A DNA stretch of 64,000 nt from Pseudomonas sp. N40(2020) (GCF_014472415.1 NZ_JACSZV010000015.1:52087-116086); one strand, 5' to 3'. Positions 15,801 through 43,300 are shown, counted from the first letter of the stretch. A program made the numbers and translations. Notes: generated by a model not told the origin, from the sequence alone.

Positions 15801-18800
15801 TCAGGACAGCACTTCGTTAACCGGCACCGACAAGCCGTCATGCCACCACGCCGCAAGACTGAAGACGTTGGGCGCCTTGAGAATCGTGAAGTGGTTGCCC
15901 GGCCCGTACCACACCGCCAGATCCGTCACCTGGCGCTGCCAGCCTTCGACCATCGCCGCTTGCTCGCGCTGATTGCCCGCCGCGTCCAGCGTCGGGTCGT
16001 CGACCAGCGCCAGCCGCACCAGGCCGGTGTAAGCCTGGCGTGGCTGGTAAACAGTGCGCAGCGCAGTGGCAAAGGTGCGCACCGGGCCATGCATCGCCTG
16101 TTCGGATGAGCGTGCGGACAGCACGCCGGCACGCACCATGCCTTGGTGCAACAGGCGCATTTGCAAAGCGTCGTCAGCCTCGGCAAACGCCTGCGCATCG
16201 ATACCCAGCGATTTACCGGAAGACAGCTGCAACGCCTCGATCAAGCGCTGTAGCGCAGCAGTGGTCGTGTACGGTTTGCCCACCACACCGTTACCGCCGG
16301 GCGCTTCGCTGTCGATCAGGGTCAACGAGGCGACCTTGCGCCCGGCATCCTGCAATTGCGCGGCCATGGCGTGGGCGACCCAACCACCGAATGAATGGCC
16401 GATCAGGTGCACCGGACCTTGCGGGTAGAGTTGCTCGATGGCTTGCAAATAAAACCTGGCGGCGGCCTCGACCTGACTGTGCGGCACCGTGGCGCCATCG
16501 AGACCACGCGGTTGCAGACCGTGAATCGGCCACTCCGGCCCGAGTGCCTCGGTCAGATGGATAAACCCGGTGACGCTGTCACCCGCGCCGGGTACGCAAA
16601 AGATCGGTGCATGCCCGGGGTGGCCGGTCTGCACCGTCAACAACGGCTGATAAGTGACGGGCGCAGGAACCTTCGCCCCGTCCAGTGCCTGACCCAGCGC
16701 TTGTCCCAGGGCACCGATATGCGGCGCCTTCATCATGCTCTGGTGATCCCCGGGCACGTCGATGCAATGCAGCAAACCCGCAGGCAACTCTTCGGCCCAA
16801 CCCCGCGTCGGGCTGAGCAGTGACATTTGCGCCGAACGCTCCTGAGCGCGCAGTAAATACAGGGGTAGCGGAATCGGAGCAATCCGGTAGTGCGCCAGCG
16901 CATGCCCGTGGGCCACTTCACGGTCGAGGTAGTGCCAGGCATCCGTCGAAGCGATCGCCGCCAGTTCCGGACGCAACAATTGTTGTTCCCGGCAGCGCTC
17001 GAACAGCTCCGCGAACCCCATCGGCTCCAGCTCGGTCTGCAGCAGGGCCAGGCGAGCCAGGGCTTGCTGCCCCTCGGCACCCTGCCCGGCCCAATGCGCC
17101 GTACAGTGCAGCAACAATTGGCGCTTGTGCACATGGGCATCGTTCCAGCGTGCCTTGTCCGGGTCGGCCAGACGCGGCACATAGGTATCGATCAAGCCGA
17201 GGAATTCCACCCACTCATCCATGCCGAGCAATTGCAGGGCAATTTCATACGCCAGTACGCCACCGAACGACCAGCCGGCCAGTCGATATGGCCCACTAGG
17301 CTGCTGTGCACGGATAATCCCGACCAGCCGCGCCGCGAGGCATTCCATCGTGCGTAATTGGGGTTGCCCGAGGTCGATGCCCGGCAAGCCATAGATGGGG
17401 AACTCACCGGCGATGTGCGTGCCCAGCGCCGGGAAATACACGTCCCGGCCACTGAATTCATGCACCAGGAACAACGGTGTGCCATGACGGCCGGCACGCA
17501 CCACGACCAGACCGTTTTGCGGCTCGGCAACGCCGTTGCGCGAGCTGAGCAGCGTTGCCGCAGACTCCACAGTCGGATGCTGGAACAGTTCGGCCAGAGT
17601 GATCGTCTGGTTGTTCTGTTGCAGCAGGCTGACCAGACGCACCGCCAACAATGAATGCCCGCCCAGTTCAAAGAAGTTGTCGTGGCGGCCGACGCGTTCG
17701 ACCTGCAACACCTCAGCCCAAAGCCGGGCAAGATTCGCCTCCACGGGATTGGTCGGCGCTTCGTAAACGCGACTGAGCAAGGCTTGCGGTGTCGGCTCCG
17801 GCAACGCCTTGCGATCGACCTTGCCATTGTTGTTCAGCGGCAGCGTGTCGAGGCGCACCCAGGCCGCAGGCACCATGTACTCCGGCAGGCGTGCTTGCAG
17901 CAGCGCACGCAGGGTGGCGCTTTGCAGACTGGCATCATGCGCCGTGTAATAGGCCACCAGGCGAATCGGTTCCTGTCCGTCGCGCCGGGCCAGTACCACC
18001 GCTTCCCTGACGCCCGGACAGCTCAACAGGCGGTTTTCGATTTCACCCAACTCGATGCGGAAACCGCGGATCTTCACCTGATCGTCGTTGCGCCCGATGC
18101 ATTCCAGTTGCCCCGGCGCCAACCAGCGCACCAGATCTCCGGTGCGGTACATCATTGCCTCAGGCTTGGCGCTGAACGGATCGCGGAGGAATTTCTCGGC
18201 AGTCAGTTCAGGTCGATTCAAGTAACCCAACGCAACGCCCTGCCCGCCGATATACAGCTCACCGATCACACCAAACGGCACCGGTTGCTGATGGGCATCG
18301 AGCACATACGCAAGGGTGTTGGAAATCGGGCCACCGATCGACACGCTGTCGGCATCGTTCGCAACAGAGCGCACTTCAAAAGTAGTGGCGTAGGTCGTGG
18401 TTTCCGTCGGGCCGTAGCAGTGCACCAGACGCAGATCCGGCGCCTGCGCCAGCAGAGCGCGAAACGCCGCCGGATCACCCCGTTCACCACCGCACAGCAG
18501 GATTCGCAGACCTTTGAGTGCCTCGGGAATCAGTTGCACGTACTGGTTGAACAGCGCGGTGGTGACAAACAGGATGGTCGCCCCGCAGCGGCGCAACTCG
18601 TGCCCGAACGCCTGCGGGTCGAGCAAGGTGGCTGGGTCGATCACCGCAACCTGAGCACCGTTGAGCAGCGCCCCCCAGACATCCATCGTGCTGGCATCGA
18701 ATGCCGGGTTGGAAGCGAAGGCCACCCGATCAAGCGGATTGAAATCGGCGTAGCCGTTATTGATCACCAGCCGGGTGATCGCCCGGTGTGGCACCATCAC

Positions 18801-21800
18801 GCCCTTCGGTGTACCGGTTGAGCCGGAGGTGTACATGATGTACGCCAAAGACTCTGCCGACTGCGGCAGTTGCGGGTTGTGCGACGGTTGCCCGTCGAGT
18901 GCCAGGGCATCCAGATCAATCCGGAGCACCGGGTCATCGAATACGGCACCGGTCGCCGTCAGCAAGGCCGCCGCCTGACAGTCCTGAACCATGAACGCCT
19001 GACGATCGGCAGGCGCGTTGATGTCCAGCGGCAGGTACGCCGCCGCGCATTTAATGATCGCCAGTTGCGCGATCAACAGATCCAGCGAGCGCGGCAGCAG
19101 AATCGCCACAGGGTCGCCGGGACTTACGCCCTGAGCCATCAAGTAATGGGCCAGTTGGTTGGCCTTGCGGTTCAATTCGGCGTAACTCAACGCTTGCGCG
19201 CCATGCACCGCCGCAACGGATTCGCCCCGCGCCGCCGCGTGCTGTTCAAACACGCGGTGAACGGTCAGGGTTTGCGGATACTCCCGTTCAGTGGCGTTGA
19301 AGTCGACCAGCAATCGCTGGCGTTCCTCGTCATCGACAAGTGGCACGTGTTCCAGCACCGCTTGATCATTGCTGACCATCGCCTGCAGCAACTGCTGGAA
19401 GTAACCGACAAACCGCTGCGCCGTTGCTTCATCGAACAGTGCCGTGGCGTACTCCAGCCACCCGCCGATAACGCCCTGCGCGTCGCCCAGGGTCAGCGTC
19501 AGGTCGAACTTGGCGAAGTGGCTTGGCTCCGCGACGGGCTCCAGCGTCAGCTCACCCAAGGCCAGCGCCGGGCCATCGCTGTTACGCCAGTTGAGCATGT
19601 TCTGGAACAGCGGGCTGTGCGCCAGACTGCGCACCGGCCGGGTGATTTCCACCACTTGTTCGAACGGCAGATCCTGATGCGCCTGGGCTTGCAGCGTCAG
19701 CGCCTTGACCCGCGACAGCAACGCTTCGACGCTCAGCGCTCCCGAGGTATCGATGCGCAATGCGAGGGTGTTGACGAACAGGCCGATCAAACCTTCGATT
19801 TCGGCTCGCGAGCGGTTGGCCACCGGTGAGCCAATCACCACATCAGCCTGCCCGGACAAGCGACTGAGCACCATCGCCCAGGCACTCATCACCGTCATGT
19901 ACAAGGTCACGCCATGACGCTGACTCAAGGCTTTGAGCGCAGCGCTCAAGCGCTCGTCCAGGCGCACCTCGACGCTGCTGCCGGCATAGTCCTGTTGCGC
20001 CGGGCGCGGTCGGTCGGTGGGCAGCGTGAGCACGGCCGGCGCGTCAGCCAGCGTGCGTTGCCAGTATTCACTCTGGCGCTGCAACACCTCGCCGCTCAAC
20101 CAGCGTCGTTGCCACAGCGCGTAGTCGGTGTACTGCAACGCCAGCGGCGGCAACGGATCTTCCTCGCCATGCCTGAACGCCTGATACAGCGCCATCAGTT
20201 CACGGGTCAGCACGCCCATCGACCAGCCGTCCGAGATGATGTGGTGCAAGGTAATCAACAACACATGGTGATCGTCCGCCAACCGCACCAGCCGTCCGCG
20301 AATCAATGGATCGCTCTCCAGATCGAACGGCCCCGATGCCTCGCCCTGAATCAGCGCGAGCAAAGCCTCGTCAGCCGCCGGGTGCAGACGCAAATCCTCA
20401 ACGCGCAACAGCAAACCGCTGTCCACCGGCGTAATCAGCACCTGTGCGTCGCCGTTGAACGGGGCAAAACGACTGCGCAGGGTCTCGTGGCGCGCGACGA
20501 TGCGGGCCAGCGCCCGTTGCAGCGCATCGTCGTCAAGCACGCCTCGCAAGCGCAGGCCGATCGGGATGTTGTACGCCGTGTTGGCACCTTCCATCTGCGC
20601 CAGAAACCAGAATCGCTGCTGGGAAAATGACAGCGGCAGCCCCCCTTCGCGCGGCACGGCCAGAATCGGCGGCTGCGTACAGCGCCCGGCCTGGGTCAAC
20701 GCTTGCGCCACCGCCGCCAGTTCGGCATTGGCGAACAACTCGCCTAGCGCAAGCTCGACGCCCAGGCGCTGGCGTACTTGCGCGACCATGCGCATGGCCA
20801 GCAACGAATGGCCGCCCGACTCGAAAAAGTGATCTCGACGCCCGACCCGTTCAACCTGCAACACCTCGGCCCAGATCTGCGCCAACGTGGTTTCCACTTC
20901 ACCCTGCGGCGCCTCGTATGCCCGAGTGAACAGCGCCGAGCGCTCAGGTTTGGGCAAGGCCTTGCGGTCGAGTTTGCCGTTGGCGGTCAGCGACAGCGCA
21001 TCAAGTTTCACGAAGGCTGACGGCACCATGTACTCGGGCAACTGGGTCAGAAGCTGCGCGCGCAGTTCAGCCACGGCCAATGGCTGGACCTGCGCCTGTT
21101 CGGTGAAATACGCCACCAGTCGTGGCTGCCCCGGTTCATCCTCGCGAGCCAGCAACACCGCCTCCTGAATGCCGGGGAGCTGGTTGAGACGGTTCTCGAT
21201 TTCCCCCAACTCGATGCGCACGCCACGGATCTTCACTTGATCATCGTTGCGCCCCAGGTATTCGAGGGTGCCGTCGACCCGCCAGCGTGCCAGGTCGCCA
21301 GTTCGGTACATCCGCGCTTGCGGTACGCGGCTGAATGGATCGCGCAGGAAGCGTTCGGCGCTCAGGTCCGGCCGATTCAGATAGCCGCGGGCAACACCGC
21401 TGCCGCCGACATACAACTCTCCCGTCACACCAATCGGTACCGGACGCTGTTGAGCATCGAGCAGATACACCGTCGCATTGCTCACCGGTTTACCGATGTG
21501 CAACCCATCGCCAGCCTCGATGCGCCCGGACGTTGCCACCACGGTGGTCTCGGTCGGGCCGTAGTTGTTGATCACGTCGAAGTGCTGATTGCGCGAAAAC
21601 TGCCGCAACCGGTCGCCACCGATCAGCAGCGTGCGCAGGGTCGGATGTTCCAGGTTCTGGCTGAAGGCGTACTCGGCAACCGGCGTCGGCAGAAAACTCA
21701 CGTCCAACGGCTGCGCACGCCACCAGGCGAGCAAGGCATCAATGTCTTCACTGCCCTCGTGAGCCGGGGCGATATGCAAGGTCGCGCCTGCACACAGCGC

Positions 21801-24097
21801 CGGCCAGATTTCCCATGCCATGGCATCGAAACCGAACCCGGCCAGACTTGAGGTGTGGCGGCCGGCGCATAAATCGAAGGCTGCACAGTGCCAGTCAACC
21901 AGATTGCACAGCGTGTGGTGCTCGACCATCACCCCTTTGGGCAGGCCGGTGGAGCCGGAGGTGTAAATCACATAGGCCAGATGCGAGGGATTCAGGCCGG
22001 GCACCTGGGGATTGTGGGTGGGGCCCAGCGGCCAGGTGCATGGGTCAAGATCGATCACCGGCACGTCCAGAACGGGCAGGCGTTGCGCAAGATCACTGGA
22101 TGTCAGCACAGCCACCGGCGCACTGTCGCTGAGCAGGTAGCTCAAGCGCTCGGCGGGGTGCGCCGGGTCCACCGGTACGTAAGCGGCCCCGGCCTTGAGA
22201 ATCGCCAGCAATCCGACCAGGGTTTGCAGGCCGCGTCGGGCGACAATCGCCACCCGATCGTCGGGTTTCACGCCCAGCCCGATCAGATAGTGGGCCAGGG
22301 CGTTGGCCTTATGGTTCAACTCGGCGAACGTCAATGTATCACCCAGATACACCGCCGCCAACGCGTCGGGCCGGGCGACAACCTGAGCCTCAAAACGATG
22401 ATGAAGGGGCTGCGCCGGCGGGCACTCGACGTGAGTGGCGTTGAACCCCGACAAAACCTGCTCGCGCTCGGCCGGCGGCAACACCGGCAATTGATTCAAC
22501 GGGGTGTCCGGTGTGCGCTCCAGGGCCAGCAGCAGATTTTCCACCGCGCACAGCATGTAGGTGCAGATTCGGTGGGAGTCGACCTCGGTGCTGGCGAGCA
22601 ACGTCAGGCTGAAGCGGTCAGCAAAATCGTCGATGCTCAGGGTCAGCGGGTAGTTGGTACGTTCTTCCGAACGCAAGACACTGATGCCCTCCCAGGCTGC
22701 GAGCGCCTCGGCGCTGGCATTGGCACTCGACGCGCTGTGCCGGTAATTGAGCAGCGTGCTGAACAACGGCGAAGACGCCACCACGCCACTGCAACGCTGG
22801 GCCAGCGCCAGCGGCGCGTGTTCGTGGCGCATCAGGGTGGTCAGGCGCGCATGAGTGGCCTTCACTGCCTCGCCCGCCGCTTGCGCCCCCGCATCGACCC
22901 GCAACGGCAACGTGTTGATGAAAATCCCCAAGGCGCGGTCGGTGGATTCGGCGCCTTGCATCCGCCCCATCAGCACGGTGCCAAACACCACATTCGATTT
23001 ACCGGTCAGCGCGCTCAAGACCTGCGCCCAACCGAGATGAAACAGGCTCGCGACACTCACCCCCAGCAACCGTGCCTGTGCCCGCAAACGCTGACCGAGT
23101 AGCGGATCAAGCGCCAGACTGAGCTCCTCGATATCGCTGCCGTCACCGTGGACGCCTTGCAAACCAAACGGCAATGTCGGCTCGTCAATGTCACCGAGCA
23201 TGTCGCGGAAAAAGGCTTCATGTTCCTGCTCGCTGATCCCCAATCGAGCGTGTGCCACGTAGTTGCGAAACGGCACGGGCGGCCCCAATCGAGCAGCGAA
23301 TCCTGACAGACAGGCTTGCAGCTCTTCGCTGACCACCGCGAGCGCGGAATGGTCCATCGCCATGTGATGAAACAGCAACATGGCGACGATGCGCTCCTCG
23401 CGCGGATCCCACGCGTGGACCAGACGCAACAGCGGCGCACGGGAGACATCGAGGCGAAAATGCCGGGCGTCGAAACGCTTGTGCAACTGCGTCAGCACGT
23501 CACCGTCGGCCACTTCCAACTGCACCTCTTCCAGCGGCAGCTCGGCGGTTCTCAAGACCACTTGCAACGGCGTATCAAGGCCCTCCCAGAACACCGCCGT
23601 GCGCAAAATGTCGTGACGGTCGATCACGGTCTGCAAGGCCCGGACGAACGCCTGCAAGCGCTCGCGCCCGCTGAACGCAAAATGCGCCTGCATGACGTAC
23701 GGATCGCCATGGGTGGCACTGACATGGTGGTAGAGGATGCCTTCCTGCAACGGTGTCAGCGGATAGATGTCCTGCACGTTGGCGGCGCCACCGGGGATGG
23801 TGTCGACCAATTGATCGAGACGGTCCTGACTCAGCTCGGCGAGCGTCAGCATCGCCGACGTGATTCGCGTGGAGCCTGGGACGATGCCATTGACCGGCAC
23901 CTCGACTTGCCCCGCTCTCGCCGCCGAATACGTCCCGGCCTTGATCAGTTCGATCAGCGCCGGCTTGTGTTCGCGCAGTGACGCCAGCAGGGCCGGCTCG
24001 CTCAACGCCTGTTTGTTGCCGTTGACCCGTAACTGGTCATCGGTGACCGCCAACTGGATGTCCTTTTCCTTCAACGTCACTAACAGTTCGTTCACGT

Positions 24098-24101
<4 letters not shown>
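15801..24101 (-). CDS. Lipopeptide NRPS gene 3: modules 7 and 8 plus tandem thioesterases
   Basis: 2766 residues. Order: TubC-like docking domain (1-60); C with N-terminal motif HHVSATHGD (about 124) and HHMAMDH, a dual condensation/epimerisation type; A with code DAWFLGNVVK (Leu); T (about 1097); C of the plain LCL type with HHIISDG (about 1287); A with code DAMFLGCTYK (aliphatic, probably Ile or Val); T (about 2149); thioesterase 1 with GWSFGG (about 2277); thioesterase 2 with GHSFGG (about 2570). Tandem thioesterases are the hallmark of Pseudomonas cyclic lipopeptide assembly lines; the first normally cyclises and releases. The GTG at 24101 overlaps the stop of gene 2 (GTGA) with GGAG eight bases upstream; the longer open frame is only read-through into gene 2. 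Confidence 0.95.
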
Positions 24102-37072
<12,971 letters not shown>

Positions 37073-37334
37073 GGAGTAACCTGCTGTAAATACGGGAAAA
37101 AGGAGCGCGCAGCAGCCAGTCCGTGCAAGCGGCGCGCAGCCTGGAAAAACTAAAACATCGGGGCTTGGGTGTCTGACATGGGAAGCGGGGACAAGCCGTA
37201 CTCCCCAAGGGCCGCGGCGCTTTGATTTCCTGTGTAGGCGCTGCCGAAGGCTGCGATCTTTTGATCTGGCTTTTTAAAGTCAAAGTCAAAAGATCGCAGC
37301 CTGCGGCAGCTCCTACAGGGGGGAGAACTCCCTG
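37073..37334. other. Gap between NRPS genes 1 and 2 with a REP-type hairpin
   Basis: No credible gene lies in these 262 bases. They hold the palindromic element at 37232-37318, followed on the minus strand by the leader of NRPS gene 2. Genes 2 and 3 overlap, so this gap is the only sizeable break inside the synthetase set. A separate promoter for gene 2 could sit here, but none is clear by eye. Confidence 0.6.
37232..37318. repeat. REP-type inverted repeat between NRPS genes 1 and 2
   Basis: The arms TGTAGGCGCTGCCGAAGGCT and AGCCTGCGGCAGCTCCTACA, extended by GCGATCTTTTGA/TCAAAAGATCGC, face each other around a short spacer. It belongs to the same family as the copies at 12576-12608 and 62532-62612. 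Such hairpins can stabilise or attenuate transcripts. Confidence 0.85.
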
Positions 37335-40300
37335 TCAGAGGCGGCGTTTGCGGTTGAGGTTCGGGATGGTGGTCTGAGCGATTTCCACCTGTTTCGCATG
37401 CCGGGTGGTCTGCGCTGCCAACGCTGCCAATGTCGGCTGACTGAACAGCGTCCGCGCATCGACATGCAGCCCGGCCTGACGCATGCGCGCCACCAGACTT
37501 ACCGCCAGCAAGGAGTGCCCACCCAGCTCAAAGAAGTTGTCGTGACGACTGATCTGATTGACGTCGAGCACCAGCGCCCAGATCTGCGCCACGGTATTTT
37601 CAACTTCACCTTCGGGCGCTTCGTAAGGTCGGTTGAGCACCGCCTCCACACCCGGTTCCGGTAAGGCCTTGCGATCAATCTTGTCGTTGGGCGTCAATGG
37701 CAGCGCGTCGAGCTGCACAAAAGCCCCGGGCACCATGTACTCCGGCAAACACCCCAGCACATGCGCGCGCAAATCCCCCAGACTTGGTGCAACAACGCCG
37801 GCACGCACGGTGTACCAGGCCACCAGACGCTCATCACGCACCATCACCACTGCTTCACGCACCGCCGGATGCTCGATCAGCCGCGCCTCGATTTCCCCCG
37901 GTTCCAGGCGCAGACCGCGCAGTTTGACCTGGAAATCGTTGCGACCCAGAAATTGCAGGTTGCCGTCACTGCTGTAGCGCACCAGATCACCGGTTCGATA
38001 AAGCCGATCATCCTGCACAAACGGACTGTCTATAAAGCGCTCGGCCTGCATCTCGGGCAGTCCCAGATAACCGCGCGCCACGCCGACTCCGCCGATGTGC
38101 AACTGACCGCAAACCCCCAGCGGCACTGGTTGATCATGGGCATCGAGAACGTACAGCCGCGTGTTGGCCAGTGCCTTGCCGATTGGCACCACGCTGTCCG
38201 GCACCGGCATATGCGGCTCCAGCGTCCAACCGGTGCTGTCGACGGTGCTCTCAGTCGGGCCATAGACGTTATGCAGGCGTACCCACGGCAGGCGCTCGCG
38301 CACTTGGCGGGCCAGCGTGGCGCTGAGTTCACCGCCACCGTTGAGTACGTCAGTCAGGCTGGTGCACTGCTCGACATCGTCCTGCTCGATGAAATGCTGG
38401 AGCAGCGCCGGTACGAACTTGACCACGGTGACCTGCTGCTCGCGAATCGTCTGCACCACATAGGCTGAATCACGGTTGCCGTCGGGCCGCGCCAATATCA
38501 GACGCAGACCGGAACACAGCGGCCAGAAAATTTCCCATACCGAACTGTCAAAACTGAACGGCGCCTTTTGCAACAGCGCGCCGTGTTCGGTTGGCGGACT
38601 GATCTGCGAGCCCCAATGCACCATGTTGCAGGCGCTGCGGTGCTCGACCATGACGCCTTTCGGCAGTCCGGTGGAGCCGGAGGTGTAGATCATGTAGGCG
38701 AGGTTTGAAGCACTCAGGCCGGGCACTTGCGGATCGTCCTCCGGTTGATCCTGCCAATGGCTGTGGTCGAGATCGATCAGCGCCACCTCGGCTTGGCCAA
38801 GCAGATTGCGTGTAGCCTCATGCACCAGCACCGCGACCGGCACACTGTCCTTGAGCATGTAACTCAGGCGCTCCAGCGGATAATCCGGATCCAGCGGCAC
38901 ATACGCCCCACCTGCCTTGAGAATGCCAAGCAGACCAATCACCAGATCCAGTCCACGCTCAACGCAAATCGCCACTCGCGCATCCGGTTGCACACCGATT
39001 TCACGCAGGTGATGGGCCAGTCGATTGGCGCGCGTATTGAGCTCGCGATAGGTCAGACGTCCTTGCTCGGATTGCACTGCGATGGCATCCGGTCTGCGCC
39101 TGACCTGCGCCTCAAACAGTGCGTGAAGCGGTTGCTCCAGCGGGCAATCGACTTCAGTAGCGTTGAACTCGATGAGCAAGCGTTGCAGCTCCTGAGTCTG
39201 CAAAATCGGCAAGCGGTTGAGCGGTTGTTGCGGCGCCTGCTCCAGAGCGTCCACCAAGCCGCTCAAGGCTGCTTGCACATAACCGCAGATCCGTTGGGCG
39301 CCGATCCCTGCCACCGTTCTGGCGGTCAGGCGCAGGTCGCTGCCCAGATCGTCCACACTCAGGGTCAGCGGATAATTGGTGCGCTCCTCATTGGCCAACG
39401 TTTCGATACCTTGCCACGCCTGACGTGCCGGCCCAAGCAGCTCGCTGGGGTCTGTGTGTCGGTAGTTGAGTAACGCACTGAACAGCGGCGATGGCGACGC
39501 CACACCGCTGCAACGCTGAGCCAGTGCCAGCGAGGCGTGCTCATGCCCCAGCAGCGCGGTCAGCCGTGCATGCGTCGCCTGCATCCCAGCCAGAACACCC
39601 GTATCGACATCGATGCGCAGCGGCAAGGTATTGATGAACACGCCAAGCGCCCGGTCAGCGCCCTCGCCGCCTTGCATGCGCCCCATCAGCACGGTGCCGA
39701 ATACCACTCGCTCCTGGCCTGAGGTCGCCGCCAGCACCCGCGCCCACGCCAGATGAATCAGGCTGGCGATGCTGACGCCGGCCTGCCGCGCCTGGCTGCG
39801 CAAGCGCTGATACACGCCCTCTTTCAGTGTTTGCTGCGCTTCTTCGATGCCGCGACCATCACCGTGCACCTCTTGCAGACCGAACGGCAAAGTGGGCTCG
39901 TCGATATCGCCGAGCATCTCGCGAAAGAACGCCTCGTGCTCTTGCTCGCTGACTCCCAGACGCGTCTGCGCCACATAGTTGCGATACGGCACCGGTGGCG
40001 CCAGCGGCTCGACCTGCCCGGACAGGCTGGCCTGCATCTCGCCGCGCATCACCTCAAGCGCAACGTGGTCCATCGCCAAGTGATGGAACAGCAAGATGCC
40101 GACTACCCTGCCGAGGGCCGGATCACGGGCATACACCAGGCGAATCAGCGGTGCCTGGCTGACATCAAGGCGATAACGGCGGGCGTCGAAGCGCTCGTGC
40201 AATTGATCGATGATCGCGCCTTGAGCGGGATCAAGAACGACTTCCTCCACGGGCAGAATCGCCTCGCGCCACACCACCTGCACTGGCGTGGTCAACCCTT

Positions 40301-43300
40301 CCCAGACCACTGCGGTGCGCAGAATGTCGTGACGGGCCATGACCTGACGCAACGCGTCGGCGAAGGATTCGACCCGCTCGACACTGTCGAATGCCAGCCG
40401 CGATTGCAGCAGATACGGATCACCCTGCGCGGCCGTGATGTGGTGGTAGAGAATGCCTTCCTGTAATGGCGCCAGCGGATAGATGTCCTGCACGTTGGCC
40501 GCGCCACCCGGCACTGTGGCGACAATGCGGTCGATGGTCGGCTGATCCAGTTGCACCAGCGTCAAAATGTCCGGCGTGAGGTGGGTGCAATCCGCTGCGA
40601 TACGGTTTTCCGGCACTTCGACCTCACGCCCCGACCCCACCGAAGCCGCCAGCGCTGCCAATGTCGGCTGACTGAACAGCACACGCACGTCGCTGCTCAG
40701 ATCGATCTGGCGCATGCGTTCGATCAGGATCACGGCCATCAACGAATGCCCGCCCAGTTCGAAGAAATGGTCGTGGCGTCCGACTCGCTCGACTTGCAGC
40801 AGTTCGGCCCAGATTTGCGCCAGCGCAGTTTCCACTGCACCCTGCGGGGCTTCATATTCGCGGCGAATCAACGCCTCCGGCCCCGGCGCCGGCAAGGCTT
40901 TGCGGTCGAGCTTGCCGTTGGCGGTCAGCGGCAACGAGGTCAGGCGCACATAGGCGCTCGGCAGCATGGCGCTGGTCAGGCGGGTTTTCAGGTGCGCGTG
41001 CAACTGATTGATATCCAGCGGCTGACGCTCGGTAAACCACGCCAGCAGTTGCCCGTCGCGAACCAGCACCACGGCGTCCTGTACCGCGTCGTGACTGACA
41101 AGCGCGGTTTCGATTTCGCCCGGCTCAATTCGCACGCCCCGGATTTTCACTTGATCGTCGTTGCGCCCCAGGTATTCGAGATTGCCGTTGGCACGCCAGC
41201 GCGCGAGGTCGCCGGTGCGGTACATGCGCGCGCGGGGCGCATGACTGAAAGGATCGTCGAGGAAGCGCTCGGCGGTCAGGTCTGCCCGGTTCAGATAGCC
41301 TCGGGCGACTCCGGCGCCGCCGACATACAATTCGCCCGTAATGCCAATCGGTACCGGCCGTTGCTGCTCGTCCAACAAGTACACCTTTGTGTTGCTCACC
41401 GGCCTGCCGATATGCACCGCCTGCCCGGACTCGATCCGGCCTGAGGTCGCAACCACCGTGGCTTCGGTCGGCCCGTAGTTGTTGATCACTTCGAAGGATT
41501 GCTGCCGATTGAACTGACGCAGGCGATCACCGCCGATCAGCAAGGTGCGCAGTGTCGGGTGATCAAGTTCGCGGCTGAAAACATATTCAGCGATGGGTGT
41601 CGGCAGGAAACTCACGTCCAACGGCTGGGCGCGCCACCAGGCGAGCAAGGCATCAATGTCTTCACTGGCCTCGTGGCTGGGCGCCAGATGCAAAGTCGCG
41701 CCGGCACACAGCGCCGGCCAGACTTCCCAGGCCATAGCGTCGAAGCCGAACCCGGCGAGGCTTGAGGTGTGCTGACCGGCACGCAGCTCAAAGGCGTCAC
41801 AGTGCCAATCCACCAGATTGCTCAGCGTGCGGTGCTCGACCATCACGCCTTTTGGCAGGCCAGTGGAGCCGGAGGTGTAAATCACATAGGCGAGATTGGC
41901 CGTGGTCAATCCCGGCACTTCGGGGTTGGAAACCGTCGCCGACCCACCCTCCAGATCGAGCTCAAGAACCGGCACGTCCAGCACCGGCAGCCGATCGCGC
42001 AGAACACTTTGGGTCAATACGACGATCGGTGCGCTGTCGGCAAGCAGATAGCTCAAACGCTCGGCAGGATGCTGTGGATCAATCGGTACGTAACCTGCCC
42101 CGCTCTTGAGGATGGCCAGCAAACCGACCAAAGTGTCCAGCCCGCGATAAGCGATAATCGCCACGCGCTGATCCGGCCGCACACCGAGGTCGATCAAGCG
42201 CTGGGCCAGGGCATTGGCCCGGCCATTGAGTTCAGCAAACGTCAACGATTGCCCCTGATAAACCGCCGCAATTGCGTCCGGGCGCTCAGCCGCTTGCGCT
42301 TCGAAACGCTGATGAATCGTTTGGCCTTGCGGACACTCCAGTCGCGTGTCGTTCCATTGCTGCAGCAGCATCGATTCGGATTCAGTACTCAGGCAAAAAT
42401 CGCTCACCGAAAGCTCCGGGCACTCCAGCCCTTGCTCCAGAATCGACAGTAACCGTGCCGCCAGTGCCTCGATCTCATCGGTCTCGAAAAATGCCTCGCT
42501 GTAGACCAGATGCAGCCAAACTTTGTCGTTGTGACGGTTGCTGCGCAGGTGAATCGCCAACGGTGTAGCTTCGTGGCGATTGGAAACCTTGACCGTATGC
42601 CCCAACGCCGCGCCATAGCGGTAATCATGATCATCCTGTTCGTAGGACACCGACACCTCAAAAAGCTGCGAACGCTCTTCGCGCATCAGGCCGAGTGCGC
42701 GATTCATCTCGCTCAGGGCGAAACGCTGGTGGCGGAAATCCTGTTTCAGTTCATCACCAATGGCCCGGACCAATTGAGCGAACGACTGCTCTTGGCCAAA
42801 GCGCAGACACACGGGACTGACCTGGGTAAATAACCCGAGCGTCGCTTTGAATCGGGCACCGGAACGGTTGAGAATCGGCAGCCCGACAACCCATTCATCA
42901 CGCTGCAAGGTGCGGCTGAAATAGACGTGCAGTGCCGCCAGCAACACATGGAATGCCGAGCCGCCTGACTGTCGCGCCGTGTGTTTCATGCGTTCGTGCA
43001 ACAGCGAAGGAAAGGCTTGAACGTGTGTCAGGGTCGCCGCTGCCCGTTTGGCAAAACGCTCGCGATAACGTGGCACTAGCAGCGGTTCCGGGACTGTCCG
43101 GTACTTGTCGAGCCAGTAGGCACGGTCACGCGTATGACGAACAGAGTGGTGATAACGCGCGTCGTCCTGGATGAACTCAGCGTAGGAAGGCGTCAGCATC
43201 TGCGGTTGTTGCCCTTGAGTCAGCGCGCTGTAAATCTCGCCGAGCGCTTTGAGCATCTGACCAAACCCCCAGCCATCGAGGATCAGATGATGGGCCTGGG

